Below are positions 1 to 5,606 of a stretch of DNA of 5,606 nt, piece after piece. The stretch lies in NCBI GenBank assembly GCA_013298675.1, contig JAAFIJ010000185.1, positions 1-5,606 of the forward strand. The letters are read 5' to 3'. The first letter of the stretch is position 1. Each line of letters starts with the position of its first letter. The notes beneath the pieces were generated by a model. It was not told the origin of the DNA. It searched no databases and was given only the letters and a program-made list of their open reading frames with translations. The DNA comes from Rhodobacterales bacterium (lineage in GTDB: Bacteria; Pseudomonadota; Alphaproteobacteria; Rhodobacterales; Rhodobacteraceae). The position numbers were made by a program, and so were the translations under genes.

Positions 1-940
1 CCACCGCGTGGGCCGCCCGCATCACCTCGGCCTTCATCGCATCCAGCTTGGCCTGTTCAGGCGAGCGGATGTCCACCGTAAACACCACGCGTCCCGGGAT
101 CACGTTGCGGCTGTTGGGAAAAACCTTGACCTGCCCCACAGCGCCCACTGCATTGGGCTGGTGGCTCATCGCGATCTGGTGGACGCGTTCGGTGATCCGC
201 GCCATGCCAAGGCCCGCATTCACCCGCATGTTCATGGGCGTGGAGCCGGTATGGGCGTCCTTACCCGTTAAGGTAATTTCCAACCACCACAGGCCCTGGC
301 CATGGGTGACCACGCCGATCTCTTTGCCCTCGGCTTCAAGGATCGGCCCCTGCTCGATGTGCAACTCCAACATGGCATGCATTTTGCGGGCACCGACGAC
401 CTCATCGCCGACCCAGCCGATCCGCTTTAACTCGGCACCGAAAACCTTGCCATCCAGATCGGTGCGCGCATAGGCATAGTCCTGCGTGTGCAGGCCAGCA
501 AAGACGCCAGAGGCCAGCATGGCAGGTGCAAACCGCGCGCCTTCTTCATTGGTCCAATTTGTCACCACAATCGGGTGTTTGGTCTTGATGCCAAGGTCGT
601 TCATCGTGCGAACCACCTCTAGCGCGCCCAAGACGCCCAGCACACCGTCATAGCGCCCGCCCGTGGGTTGGGTATCAAGATGTGAGCCCATGTAAACCGG
701 CAGCGCATCAGTGTCCGTGCCCGCGCGGGTGGCGAACATATTGCCCATGGTATCAACGCCCATCGACATGCCGGCATCATTGCACCAACGAGCGAAAAGA
801 TGGCGGCCCTCGCTATCGGCATCGGTCAAGGTTTGGCGATTGCAGCCCCCGGCAATGCCCGGACCAATCAACGCCATCTCTTCGAGACTGTCCCATAGCC
901 GAGCAGAATTGACGCGCTGGTTTGCACCACTTTTTGCCAT
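1..940 (-). CDS. Zn-dependent N-carbamoyl-amino-acid hydrolase, probable beta-ureidopropionase (partial, C-terminus outside window)
   Basis: Member of the hydantoinase/carbamoylase (M20-like) amidohydrolase family, cytosolic dimers with a two-metal centre. The likely reaction is hydrolysis of N-carbamoyl-beta-alanine (and the beta-aminoisobutyrate analogue) to the amino acid, CO2 and ammonia, the last step of reductive pyrimidine degradation. The frame stays open from the ATG at 940 to the left edge: 313 codons of a family usually near 410. Visible motifs: GSHLDTQPTGGRYDG (residues 85-99, metal ligands His87 and Asp98), TNEEGARF (130-137, catalytic Glu132 and ligand Glu133), HIEQGP (194-199, ligand His194), DAHTGSTPM (228-236, dimerisation-domain His) and PNSRNVIPG (275-283, substrate-carboxylate Arg). 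The last conserved His ligand would lie beyond the edge. A GGGGAGAG ribosome site at 952-945 supports the start. The TQPTGG form and the RutR boxes upstream favour ureidopropionase, but allantoate amidohydrolase or an L-carbamoylase cannot be excluded. Confidence 0.93.
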   Translation of the reverse strand, partial: MAKSGANQRVNSARLWDSLEEMALIGPGIAGGCNRQTLTDADSEGRHLFARWCNDAGMSMGVDTMGNMFATRAGTDTDALPVYMGSHLDTQPTGGRYDGVLGVLGALEVVRTMNDLGIKTKHPIVVTNWTNEEGARFAPAMLASGVFAGLHTQDYAYARTDLDGKVFGAELKRIGWVGDEVVGARKMHAMLELHIEQGPILEAEGKEIGVVTHGQGLWWLEITLTGKDAHTGSTPMNMRVNAGLGMARITERVHQIAMSHQPNAVGAVGQVKVFPNSRNVIPGRVVFTVDIRSPEQAKLDAMKAEVMRAAHAV

Positions 941-959
941 CGCACTCTCCCCGTTCCGA

Positions 960-976
960 AAGGGGGTATCCCCCTT
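960..976 (-). promoter_or_regulatory. 17-bp GC-rich inverted repeat in the leader of the hydrolase gene
   Basis: AAGGGGG and CCCCCTT form perfect 7-bp arms around a 3-base centre. The repeat lies 19 bp upstream of the hydrolase ATG and 7 bp upstream of its ribosome binding site, on the hydrolase side of the RutR boxes, so it would be transcribed into that gene's leader. As RNA it folds into a strong short hairpin with no U-run, so it is not a standard terminator. It may be a leader structure affecting translation or a DNA operator for another protein. The repeat itself is certain; its role is inferred. Confidence 0.5.
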
Positions 977-991
977 GTCCCGAATCGCATC

Positions 992-1007
992 CTGACCATA
1001 TGGTCAA
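992..1007. promoter_or_regulatory. RutR-type operator, box 1
   Basis: CTGACCATATGGTCAA contains the perfect 14-bp palindrome TGACCATATGGTCA and matches the E. coli RutR consensus TTGACCANNTGGTCAA, as I know it, at every fixed position except the first base. It lies 51 bp upstream of the hydrolase start and 47 bp upstream of the regulator start, in the divergent promoter region. Binding here by the RutR-like product of the adjacent gene would be expected to repress, with uracil or thymine as the releasing ligand. Site recognition is by sequence; the regulatory effect is inferred. Confidence 0.87.
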
Positions 1008-1024
1008 TTCAAAGGCTATAGAAA

Positions 1025-1040
1025 CTGACCAGTTGGTCAA
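1025..1040. promoter_or_regulatory. RutR-type operator, box 2
   Basis: CTGACCAGTTGGTCAA has 6-bp inverted arms TGACCA/TGGTCA around GT and the same single mismatch to the RutR consensus as box 1. Its centre is 33 bp from that of box 1, about three helical turns, so two dimers would sit on roughly the same face of the DNA. It ends only 14 bp before the regulator ATG at 1055, a position suited to autorepression. Read on the minus strand the box supplies TTGACC, a good -35-like hexamer for the hydrolase promoter, although no convincing -10 lies at standard spacing. A weak TATAGA (1017-1022) between the boxes could be a -10 for the plus strand. Confidence 0.87.
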
Positions 1041-1054
1041 TCCATATTTGGGCA

Positions 1055-1699
1055 ATGTCGATGTCTGAAAACATACGCCCCTTGCGGCGCAACGCGATCC
1101 GTCAGCAGAACGAAACGCTGATTTTGCAGGCCGCCGAAAAGGTGTTTGCCGAGGCTGGTTTTGGCGGCGCAACCATGCAGTTGATCGCGGATGTCGCAGG
1201 TCTGCCAAAGGCCAATCTGCACTATTATTTCGCCACCAAAGAAGAGCTTTATCGCTGTGTGGTCGAAAACATCTTTGAAATCTGGCTTCAGGCAGCGGCG
1301 TCTTTTGACAACGCTTCGGGTCCGGTTGAAGGGATCGGCGCCTATATCGACGCCAAGATGGAAATCTCGCGCCGGCATGCGGACGGATCAAAGGTTTGGG
1401 CGTCAGAGGTGATGCACGGCGCGCCGGTAATCCAAGACTATTTGGAAAACACCTTGCGCGAATGGACAACGGGCCGCGCGGCCTTGATTCAGAACTGGAT
1501 TGACGACGGCAAGATGAAGCCCGTCGACCCCGAGCATTTGCTCTATATGCTTTGGGCGACGACCCAGCACTATGCAGATTTCGGCCACCAGATAGAGACG
1601 CTGAATGGCGGGAGGCCCCTGTCAGACACACAGTGGCGGGCCGCAAAAGAAAATGTCAAAGCGATCATCTTGCGTGGCATTGGCGCATTGCGCGACTGA
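1055..1699 (+). CDS. RutR-like TetR-family transcriptional regulator (paralogue 1)
   Basis: A 214-aa protein with a TetR N-terminal helix-turn-helix (about residues 20-66, recognition segment PKANLHYYFATKEEL at 51-65) and the YcdC/RutR-type C-terminal ligand domain. That domain is recognised by SEVMHGAPVI (117-126) and ATTQHYADF (168-176), which line up with GAP and STQHYADF in E. coli RutR. RutR is a dimeric repressor/activator released from DNA by uracil or thymine. Two RutR-type boxes lie directly upstream, between this gene and the divergent hydrolase, so it most likely controls both. By eye it is less like E. coli RutR than the second regulator in this window. The start could be the ATG at 1055 or the one at 1061; neither has a strong ribosome site, so the N-terminus is uncertain by two residues. 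The UPF0303 gene follows after 43 bp, consistent with an operon. Confidence 0.92.
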   Translation: MSMSENIRPLRRNAIRQQNETLILQAAEKVFAEAGFGGATMQLIADVAGLPKANLHYYFATKEELYRCVVENIFEIWLQAAASFDNASGPVEGIGAYIDAKMEISRRHADGSKVWASEVMHGAPVIQDYLENTLREWTTGRAALIQNWIDDGKMKPVDPEHLLYMLWATTQHYADFGHQIETLNGGRPLSDTQWRAAKENVKAIILRGIGALRD

Positions 1700-1742
1700 G
1701 CGCATTTGGCATACCGTCAAACAATCAACGAAAGGACGCCCC

Positions 1743-2213
1743 ATGCCGCAGAAAGTCTTGGAATTGAAAGATATTGAGGATCAGGAATCGCGCCTGATCT
1801 TCAAGACATTTGACGAGGCGACGGCGCTGGCACTTGGCATGCGGCTTGTACAATCCTGTCAGGCGCAAAACTTGCCTGTTGTGATCAACATCCGCAACAC
1901 GGACCGCACGTTTTTCCACGCGGCACTTGCGGGCTCTGCCCCCCTGAACGACAACTGGGCGCGGCGCAAAAGCAATGTCACGTTTGTGTTTCACAAATCC
2001 TCTTTTTGGGTTGCAACACATTTCGCTGAAAAAGGCCGCGAACTGGTGCAAGACGGGTTAGACACGGCCGATTATGCTGCCGCTGGTGGAAGCTTTCCAA
2101 TCCGTGTGCGGGGTGTGGGTGTCGTTGCGGCTGTTACCATTTCAGGACTGCCGCAAGCGCAAGATCACGCCGTCGTTGTACGCGCACTGGAAGAACATCT
2201 TGCCGACATTTAA
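1743..2213 (+). CDS. UPF0303 / HbpS-like (GlcG family) small protein, often named heme-degrading domain protein
   Basis: A 156-aa protein, about the usual UPF0303 length. Recognised by the family pattern: LPVVINIR (44-51), FFHAALAGSAPLNDNWARRK (57-76), GLDTADYAAAGGSFPIRVRGVGVVAAVTISGLPQ across 105-138, and a C-terminal DHAVVVRALEEHL helix (141-153). The family shares the HbpS/GlcG fold, and some relatives bind or degrade heme or cobalamin, but no biochemical role is established for this subgroup; the heme label comes from the domain and is not demonstrated. No signal peptide or membrane segment is seen, so it is probably cytosolic. AAGGA at 1732-1736, six bases before the ATG at 1743, decides the start; the frame is open back to 1605, but that part overlaps the upstream regulator. 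It sits between two RutR-like genes, which suggests a role linked to pyrimidine breakdown. Confidence 0.9.
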   Translation: MPQKVLELKDIEDQESRLIFKTFDEATALALGMRLVQSCQAQNLPVVINIRNTDRTFFHAALAGSAPLNDNWARRKSNVTFVFHKSSFWVATHFAEKGRELVQDGLDTADYAAAGGSFPIRVRGVGVVAAVTISGLPQAQDHAVVVRALEEHLADI

Positions 2214-2329
2214 CGTTGCATGAATGGGCCAAATGTTGCGGTCACCAGCCATAAGCGGCGTTTGCATTGAAACGCGATCTGGGCCAGATTGCGACGCTCA
2301 GTCCAAAGATATCCACGGATCCAACCCGT

Positions 2330-2941
2330 ATGACCAAACCACGCACCCGCATACAGGAACGCAATTCAAAATCAATTTTGGATGCCGCCTTGGATGTGTT
2401 TTCCAAGCATGGGTACAGAGGGGCAACTTTGGACCAAATCGCCGATGTGTCGGGTTTGTCCAAACCAAACCTGCTTTACTATTACGCATCTAAGGAGGCA
2501 GTTTACAAAGCTTTGCTTGATCAATTGCTGATCGCGTGGATTGATCCGTTGCGCGCGGTGAATCCCTTGGGAGAGCCGGTTCCAGAAATCCTTGCTTATG
2601 TGCGCCGCAAGTTGGAATTGTCGCGCCATTTTCCGCGCGAAAGTCGGCTGTTCGCCAACGAAATTCTGCAAGGCGCGCCGCGGATCAGCGACGTTATCGG
2701 CGGAGAGCTAAAAATTCAGGTCGATGACAAAGCCGCCGTCATCAGCACATGGATTTCACAAGGGCGGTTAAACCCGGTCCCGCCTGTGCATCTGATCTTT
2801 TCAATTTGGTCGCTGACCCAGCATTACGCGGATTTCGACGCACAGGTGCGCATTATTTTGGGCGAAGGGCATGATCCGTTTGCCGAAGCCGAAGACTATC
2901 TGACAACCCTGTTCACCAAGCTTTTGACGCCGACACCCTAG
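2330..2941 (+). CDS. rutR: RutR-like TetR-family transcriptional regulator (paralogue 2)
   Basis: A 203-aa protein of the RutR type. The HTH lies at about residues 14-58, with recognition segment SKPNLLYYYASKEAVY (44-59), very close to SKTNLLYYFPSKEALY in E. coli RutR. The C-terminal ligand domain contains KLELSR (94-99), SRLFANEILQGAP (105-117), HLIFSIW (154-160) and TQHYADF (163-169), all typical of RutR. By eye the first 60 aligned residues are roughly half identical to E. coli RutR, more than for paralogue 1. The expected role is uracil/thymine-responsive control of pyrimidine catabolism. The start is uncertain: the ATG at 2330 gives the family-like length, while an in-frame TTG at 2267 would add 21 residues; neither has a clear ribosome site. 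The gene follows UPF0303 by 116 bp (53 bp if TTG is used) and has no RutR box of its own, so it is probably read from the upstream promoter. Confidence 0.9.
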   Translation: MTKPRTRIQERNSKSILDAALDVFSKHGYRGATLDQIADVSGLSKPNLLYYYASKEAVYKALLDQLLIAWIDPLRAVNPLGEPVPEILAYVRRKLELSRHFPRESRLFANEILQGAPRISDVIGGELKIQVDDKAAVISTWISQGRLNPVPPVHLIFSIWSLTQHYADFDAQVRIILGEGHDPFAEAEDYLTTLFTKLLTPTP

Positions 2942-2966
2942 GCAGTTTGGTCAGCAATGACACTGC
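2942..2966 (+). other. Stem-loop directly after the second regulator's stop codon
   Basis: GCAGT (2942-2946) pairs with ACTGC (2962-2966). After a three-base bulge, GTCA (2950-2953) pairs with TGAC (2958-2961) around a GCAA (GNRA-type) tetraloop. The structure starts at the first base after the stop codon. No T-run follows, so it is not a canonical intrinsic terminator; it could protect the 3' end of the regulator mRNA or take part in factor-dependent termination. Stem stability is modest, so chance is possible. Confidence 0.3.
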
Positions 2967-3237
2967 ATAAATCGCGCGGCACTAGAGCCCACTTGCTGTG
3001 AAAATCATGCACAGCGAAAGCCCGGCAAACAAACAAAGAAACAACGGTGGGAAATAGTTCATAGGAAGCCGCCTTCAAATTGCTGCATCCTTAGAACGCA
3101 ACGAATCAAGGGTTCCGTCGCGAAAAGGTCAAGCAGGTCTTTGATTGCAAGGACCACCGGCTTGCCCATTTGCGATGTCGCGCATTGAACTCCGTCTTCC
3201 AAAGGGTTAAAGGGAGCCTTCTCTAGGAGGTGCTGCA
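2967..3237. other. Intergenic region between the regulator operon and kup
   Basis: I find no convincing gene here. Plus-strand frames are short, and the minus-strand frame running from kup across this region lacks a ribosome site and any family resemblance. An A-rich stretch lies at about 3027-3045. The kup promoter should be here; the best candidate is TTGAAC (3185-3190) with a 17-base spacer and TAAAGG (3208-3213), which is weak, and stronger signals may lie further upstream. I see no recognisable riboswitch or strong terminator. Confidence 0.4.
3225..3232 (+). promoter_or_regulatory. Strong ribosome binding site for kup
   Basis: AGGAGGTG is an essentially perfect complement of the 16S rRNA 3' end, and its AGGAGG core ends seven bases before the ATG at 3238. 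It fixes the kup start and contrasts with the weak sites in front of the two regulators. Confidence 0.85.
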
Positions 3238-5145
3238 ATGTCAGAGCAGGAAGTCCCAGACCAGCAACATGGCGATCCGAGCCATGGGTCAAACGGGGGC
3301 CTTGCAAAGCTAGTATTGGGTTGCATTGGTATTGTTTACGGCGATATCGGCACAAGCCCTCTCTATGCGATGCGCGAAAGCCTTCATGCAGCCAGCTTTG
3401 ATGGCCTGTCGTCGTCAGACGTTCTGGGGGTGATTTCCTTACTGATTTGGACGCTGATTTTGATCGTGACGATCAAGTATGTGATTCTGATCATGCAGGC
3501 GGACAACCAAGGCGAAGGCGGCACCCTTTCGCTTGTGGCCTTGGTTCAGCGCTCGCTTCAATCGCGTCCGACATGGCTTTTGGCTTTGGGAATGGTCGGA
3601 ATTTCACTGTTCTTTGGTGATGCGATCATCACCCCGGCGATGTCAGTCTTGTCTGCCGTTGAAGGCATGGAATTGGTGGCACCCGGCTTTTCCAACTATG
3701 TCGTTCCAACGACCATCGCTATCATCTTGATCCTTTTTCACGTTCAAAGGCGCGGGACTGAAGCCGTCTCGGTGTTTTTCGGTCCTATTATGGTCCTTTG
3801 GTTCGTCACAATGGCCGCTTTGGGCCTATGGCACTTGGGCGATGACCTGTCTATTCTGCATGCGCTGAACCCCTATTTCGCTGTTGATTTCCTGATCACC
3901 AATGGCTGGGCGTCGTTCATCGTCATCGGCTCGGTATTCTTGGCCGTCACCGGAGGCGAAGCGCTTTATGCCGATATGGGTCATTTCGGCCGCAAGCCGA
4001 TCCGACTTGCCTGGGCCTTTTTGGTGTTCCCGGCCCTGACGCTAAGCTATCTGGGACAAGGCGCGTTGGTTCTTGCGCACCCAGAGGCCGCCGAAAACCC
4101 GTTCTTTTTGATGGCGCCGCCAGCCTTGCTGTTGCCATTGGTGATCTTGGCCACCTGCGCCACTGTCATCGCCAGCCAAGCGGTGATCTCGGGTGCATTT
4201 TCGATGATGAAACAAGCCGTCCGCATGGGTCTGCTGCCTCGGCTGGAGATTTTGCATACATCCGAAAGCCAGTACGGTCAGATATATCTGCCAAAAGTGA
4301 ACCAGATTTTAGCGGTTGGTGTGGTGGTATTGGTGTTGCAGTTCCGCTCTTCATCAAACCTCGCCTCGGCTTACGGAATTGCCGTAACCGGCGACATGGT
4401 GATCACGTCCATTTTAGCAATCGTCTTGTTCTACAAATCGTGGAAATGGCCTTTGATGCTGGTCGTCGCCGTTATGGGCCCTTTGTTGGTGTTGGAAATG
4501 ATGTTTTTGGCGGCGAATGCTACAAAAATCGTCCACGGCGGCTATATTCCAATTGTCATTGCGGTAACCATGGTTGTGGTGATGTGGACTTGGCTGAAAG
4601 GCACGGCACATGTTTTGGCGCAGTCACGACGTGGCGCCATCGCCATTGAAAAGTTTACTGAAATGCTGGCAAAGTCGTCGCGACTTGTCGAAGTGCCAGG
4701 TACCGCTGTCTATTTGACGTCTGACCCTGAAATGGCACCGGCAGCGTTGATGCACAATGTTAAACACAACCACGTGCTGCACGCGCAAAACTTGATCGTT
4801 GGCGTCAACATGTCGACACGCCCCTATGTCAAGGAAAGCGAGCGGGTAGAGATCAAGCCAATTTCGGACAAGTTCGTCCATGTCGATCTGTACTTTGGAT
4901 TTATGGAAGAAACCAACGTTCCCAAAGCCTTGGCCCAAGCCCGCAAACAAGGGATCAAGTACGATATTATGACGACCTCATTCTTCTTGAACAGGCGGTC
5001 GTTCAAGTCATCAGCCAAAGGCGGCTTGCCGCTTTGGCAGGAACGCCTGTTCCGGTCATTGTCGCGCTCTGCTGCGGATGCCACGGATTTCTACCGCTTG
5101 CCGACCAACCGTGTCATTGAACTTGGCCAGCAACTGACCATCTAA
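3238..5145 (+). CDS. kup: KUP/HAK/KT family potassium uptake protein (K+/H+ symporter)
   Basis: A complete 635-aa inner-membrane potassium transporter, close to the 622 aa of E. coli Kup. It drives K+ uptake with protons and is usually the constitutive low-pressure K+ route. Family signatures are all present: GIVYGDIGTSPLYAMRES (31-48) in the first membrane helix, NQGEGGTLSLVAL (90-102), SLFFGDAIITPAMSVLSAVEG (123-143), GGEALYADMGHFGRKPIRLAW (239-259) and SSNLASAYGIAVTGDMVIT (372-390). About 12 hydrophobic segments lie between residues 24 and 455. The cytosolic C-terminal domain (about 460-635) shows VPGTAVYLTS (486-495), HNVKHNHVLH (506-515) and the typical end DFYRLPTNRVIELGQQLTI. No frameshift or missing motif is seen. 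The start has an ideal Shine-Dalgarno sequence. It looks monocistronic, and I see no functional tie to the pyrimidine genes to its left. Confidence 0.98.
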   Translation: MSEQEVPDQQHGDPSHGSNGGLAKLVLGCIGIVYGDIGTSPLYAMRESLHAASFDGLSSSDVLGVISLLIWTLILIVTIKYVILIMQADNQGEGGTLSLVALVQRSLQSRPTWLLALGMVGISLFFGDAIITPAMSVLSAVEGMELVAPGFSNYVVPTTIAIILILFHVQRRGTEAVSVFFGPIMVLWFVTMAALGLWHLGDDLSILHALNPYFAVDFLITNGWASFIVIGSVFLAVTGGEALYADMGHFGRKPIRLAWAFLVFPALTLSYLGQGALVLAHPEAAENPFFLMAPPALLLPLVILATCATVIASQAVISGAFSMMKQAVRMGLLPRLEILHTSESQYGQIYLPKVNQILAVGVVVLVLQFRSSSNLASAYGIAVTGDMVITSILAIVLFYKSWKWPLMLVVAVMGPLLVLEMMFLAANATKIVHGGYIPIVIAVTMVVVMWTWLKGTAHVLAQSRRGAIAIEKFTEMLAKSSRLVEVPGTAVYLTSDPEMAPAALMHNVKHNHVLHAQNLIVGVNMSTRPYVKESERVEIKPISDKFVHVDLYFGFMEETNVPKALAQARKQGIKYDIMTTSFFLNRRSFKSSAKGGLPLWQERLFRSLSRSAADATDFYRLPTNRVIELGQQLTI

Positions 5146-5165
5146 CGCCGCTGATAAACGCCGCT
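5144..5165 (+). repeat. Short direct repeat at the kup stop codon
   Basis: AACGCCGCT occurs at 5144-5152, overlapping the TAA stop of kup, and again at 5157-5165, a 13-base period. It is too short to assign a function and may be a small duplication or chance. Confidence 0.3.
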
Positions 5166-5238
5166 ACTGGGGTTTAGACAAACGCGAAACTCTGGCGGCG
5201 CGGATGTGGCAAAGCTGTGGCTTTCACAACGAATGCTT

Positions 5239-5257
5239 GGCGCATTGGACATGCGCC
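5239..5257. repeat. Small inverted repeat downstream of kup
   Basis: GGCGCAT (5239-5245) and ATGCGCC (5251-5257) are perfect 7-bp arms around TGGAC. It could fold in RNA on either strand, but no T-run follows on either side, so it is not a standard intrinsic terminator. It lies in the kup 3' region, upstream of the next reading frame, and may mark the transcript end or an operator. Function unknown. Confidence 0.3.
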
Positions 5258-5300
5258 GAACGCATGAAAATGGTAGTGTTTCCCTTGGGGGCTACCGTTG

Positions 5301-5606
5301 ATGTGGAATGAAGAAATGAGCGATATGTCAGTTGCGCCGGCTCGGCAGACAGAGCCGATGCGAGCAAAATCGTTGCCCAATGCCGCAGTGATCGCGGTGG
5401 CGATACCGCCGCCGACGCAACGGACATTGACGAAAGCTTCAGATACGCAGTTCTTTGCGCAGCCCAAACCTGCTGTAACCGCTGCGTGGGAGCTTGCCGC
5501 GACCAAAGCAACGCCAGAGGGCATAGAACTGGATCTGATCCCCTTTGCTGGTGATGGTGCGATTCTGAGCGACGACTTGCCAAAAGCCCCTCCTCCGCCC
5601 GCGCCA
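5301..5606 (+). CDS. Unrecognised Ala/Pro-rich protein, N-terminal part (runs off the right edge)
   Basis: An open frame of 102 codons from the ATG at 5301 to the window end; the preceding in-frame stop is TAG at 5274-5276. Codons show the purine-first, G-rich pattern of coding DNA in this genome, and the minus-strand frames opposite give unconvincing Cys/Ser/Ala-rich proteins. The sequence is rich in Ala, Pro, Thr and Lys, has PPPT (about residues 36-39) and ends in PKAPPPPAP at the edge, which looks like a linker before a folded domain. No clear signal peptide or membrane helix is visible. Possible starts are the ATGs at 5301, 5316 and 5325; GGAA upstream of 5316 and GGGGG (5287-5291) upstream of 5301 are both mediocre ribosome sites. 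I do not recognise the family. The strand and frame are likely, the start is not settled. Confidence 0.55.
   Translation, partial: MWNEEMSDMSVAPARQTEPMRAKSLPNAAVIAVAIPPPTQRTLTKASDTQFFAQPKPAVTAAWELAATKATPEGIELDLIPFAGDGAILSDDLPKAPPPPAP

Noticed and set aside
48..473. 141-codon plus-strand frame at the left edge
   Set aside because: It is antisense to the hydrolase coding region, whose metal-binding and substrate motifs are unmistakable; the plus-strand product has no recognisable features.
813..1646. 277-codon minus-strand frame across the divergent promoter and the first regulator
   Set aside because: It lies antisense to a clear RutR-like gene and overlaps the hydrolase start in another frame. 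The product is Arg/Ser/Pro-rich with no family resemblance, as expected of a shadow frame in GC-rich DNA.
1605..1742. 46-residue N-terminal extension of the UPF0303 protein
   Set aside because: The extension overlaps the end of the upstream regulator in another frame, and the ATG at 1743 has a good AAGGA ribosome site and gives the usual family length.
2967..3237. Possible K+-related riboswitch (ydaO/c-di-AMP or ykkC-like) in the kup leader
   Set aside because: I could not find the conserved paired regions or motifs of such elements. The region looks unstructured, with only a weak promoter candidate near the start.
3059..3355. 98-codon minus-strand frame upstream of and into kup
   Set aside because: It overlaps the kup ribosome site and N-terminus, has no ribosome site of its own and resembles no family known to me.
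5159..5200. CGCCGC...GCGGCG pairing after kup as an intrinsic terminator
   Set aside because: The arms are six bases with a 30-base loop and no following T-run, so it does not meet terminator criteria.
5174..5583. Two minus-strand frames (116 and 119 codons) downstream of kup
   Set aside because: Both overlap each other and the plus-strand frame from 5301, and their Cys/Ser/His-rich composition looks like shadow translation. The plus frame has better coding bias and continues off the edge.

Overview
The window looks like chromosomal DNA of an alphaproteobacterium, most probably a Rhodobacterales/roseobacter-type organism. The reasons are moderately high GC, frequent TTG and GCG codons, and protein types and gene order that I associate with that group. 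This taxonomic call is inference; there is no rRNA or other marker gene here. I see no mobile element, CRISPR array, tRNA or rRNA.

Left part (1-2966): a pyrimidine-degradation type locus. On the minus strand, and cut by the left edge, is the N-terminal three quarters of a zinc-dependent N-carbamoyl amidohydrolase, most likely a beta-ureidopropionase, the third enzyme of reductive uracil/thymine breakdown. Diverging from it on the plus strand are a RutR-like TetR-family regulator, a small UPF0303/HbpS-like protein of unknown function, and a second RutR-like regulator. The 114-bp divergent intergenic region carries two near-perfect copies of the RutR operator (TTGACCA-NN-TGGTCAA), 33 bp apart centre to centre. 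This ties regulator and enzyme together: the expected logic is repression of both directions by a RutR-like dimer and release when uracil or thymine is present. The leader of the hydrolase gene also contains a GC-rich hairpin that could compete with a hairpin masking its ribosome binding site.

Middle and right (2967-5145): a 271-bp gap with no convincing gene leads to a complete kup gene (635 aa) for a potassium-proton symporter, with a very strong Shine-Dalgarno sequence. It appears to be a separate transcription unit unrelated to pyrimidine use.

Right edge (5146-5606): after kup comes a short gap, then an open plus-strand frame (5301 to the edge) rich in Ala and Pro and ending in a proline run. 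It is probably the N-terminal part of an unrecognised protein.

The most interesting points are the paired RutR operators, the two diverged RutR paralogues flanking a UPF0303 gene, and the possible RNA switch at the hydrolase start. No completely new system is evident.
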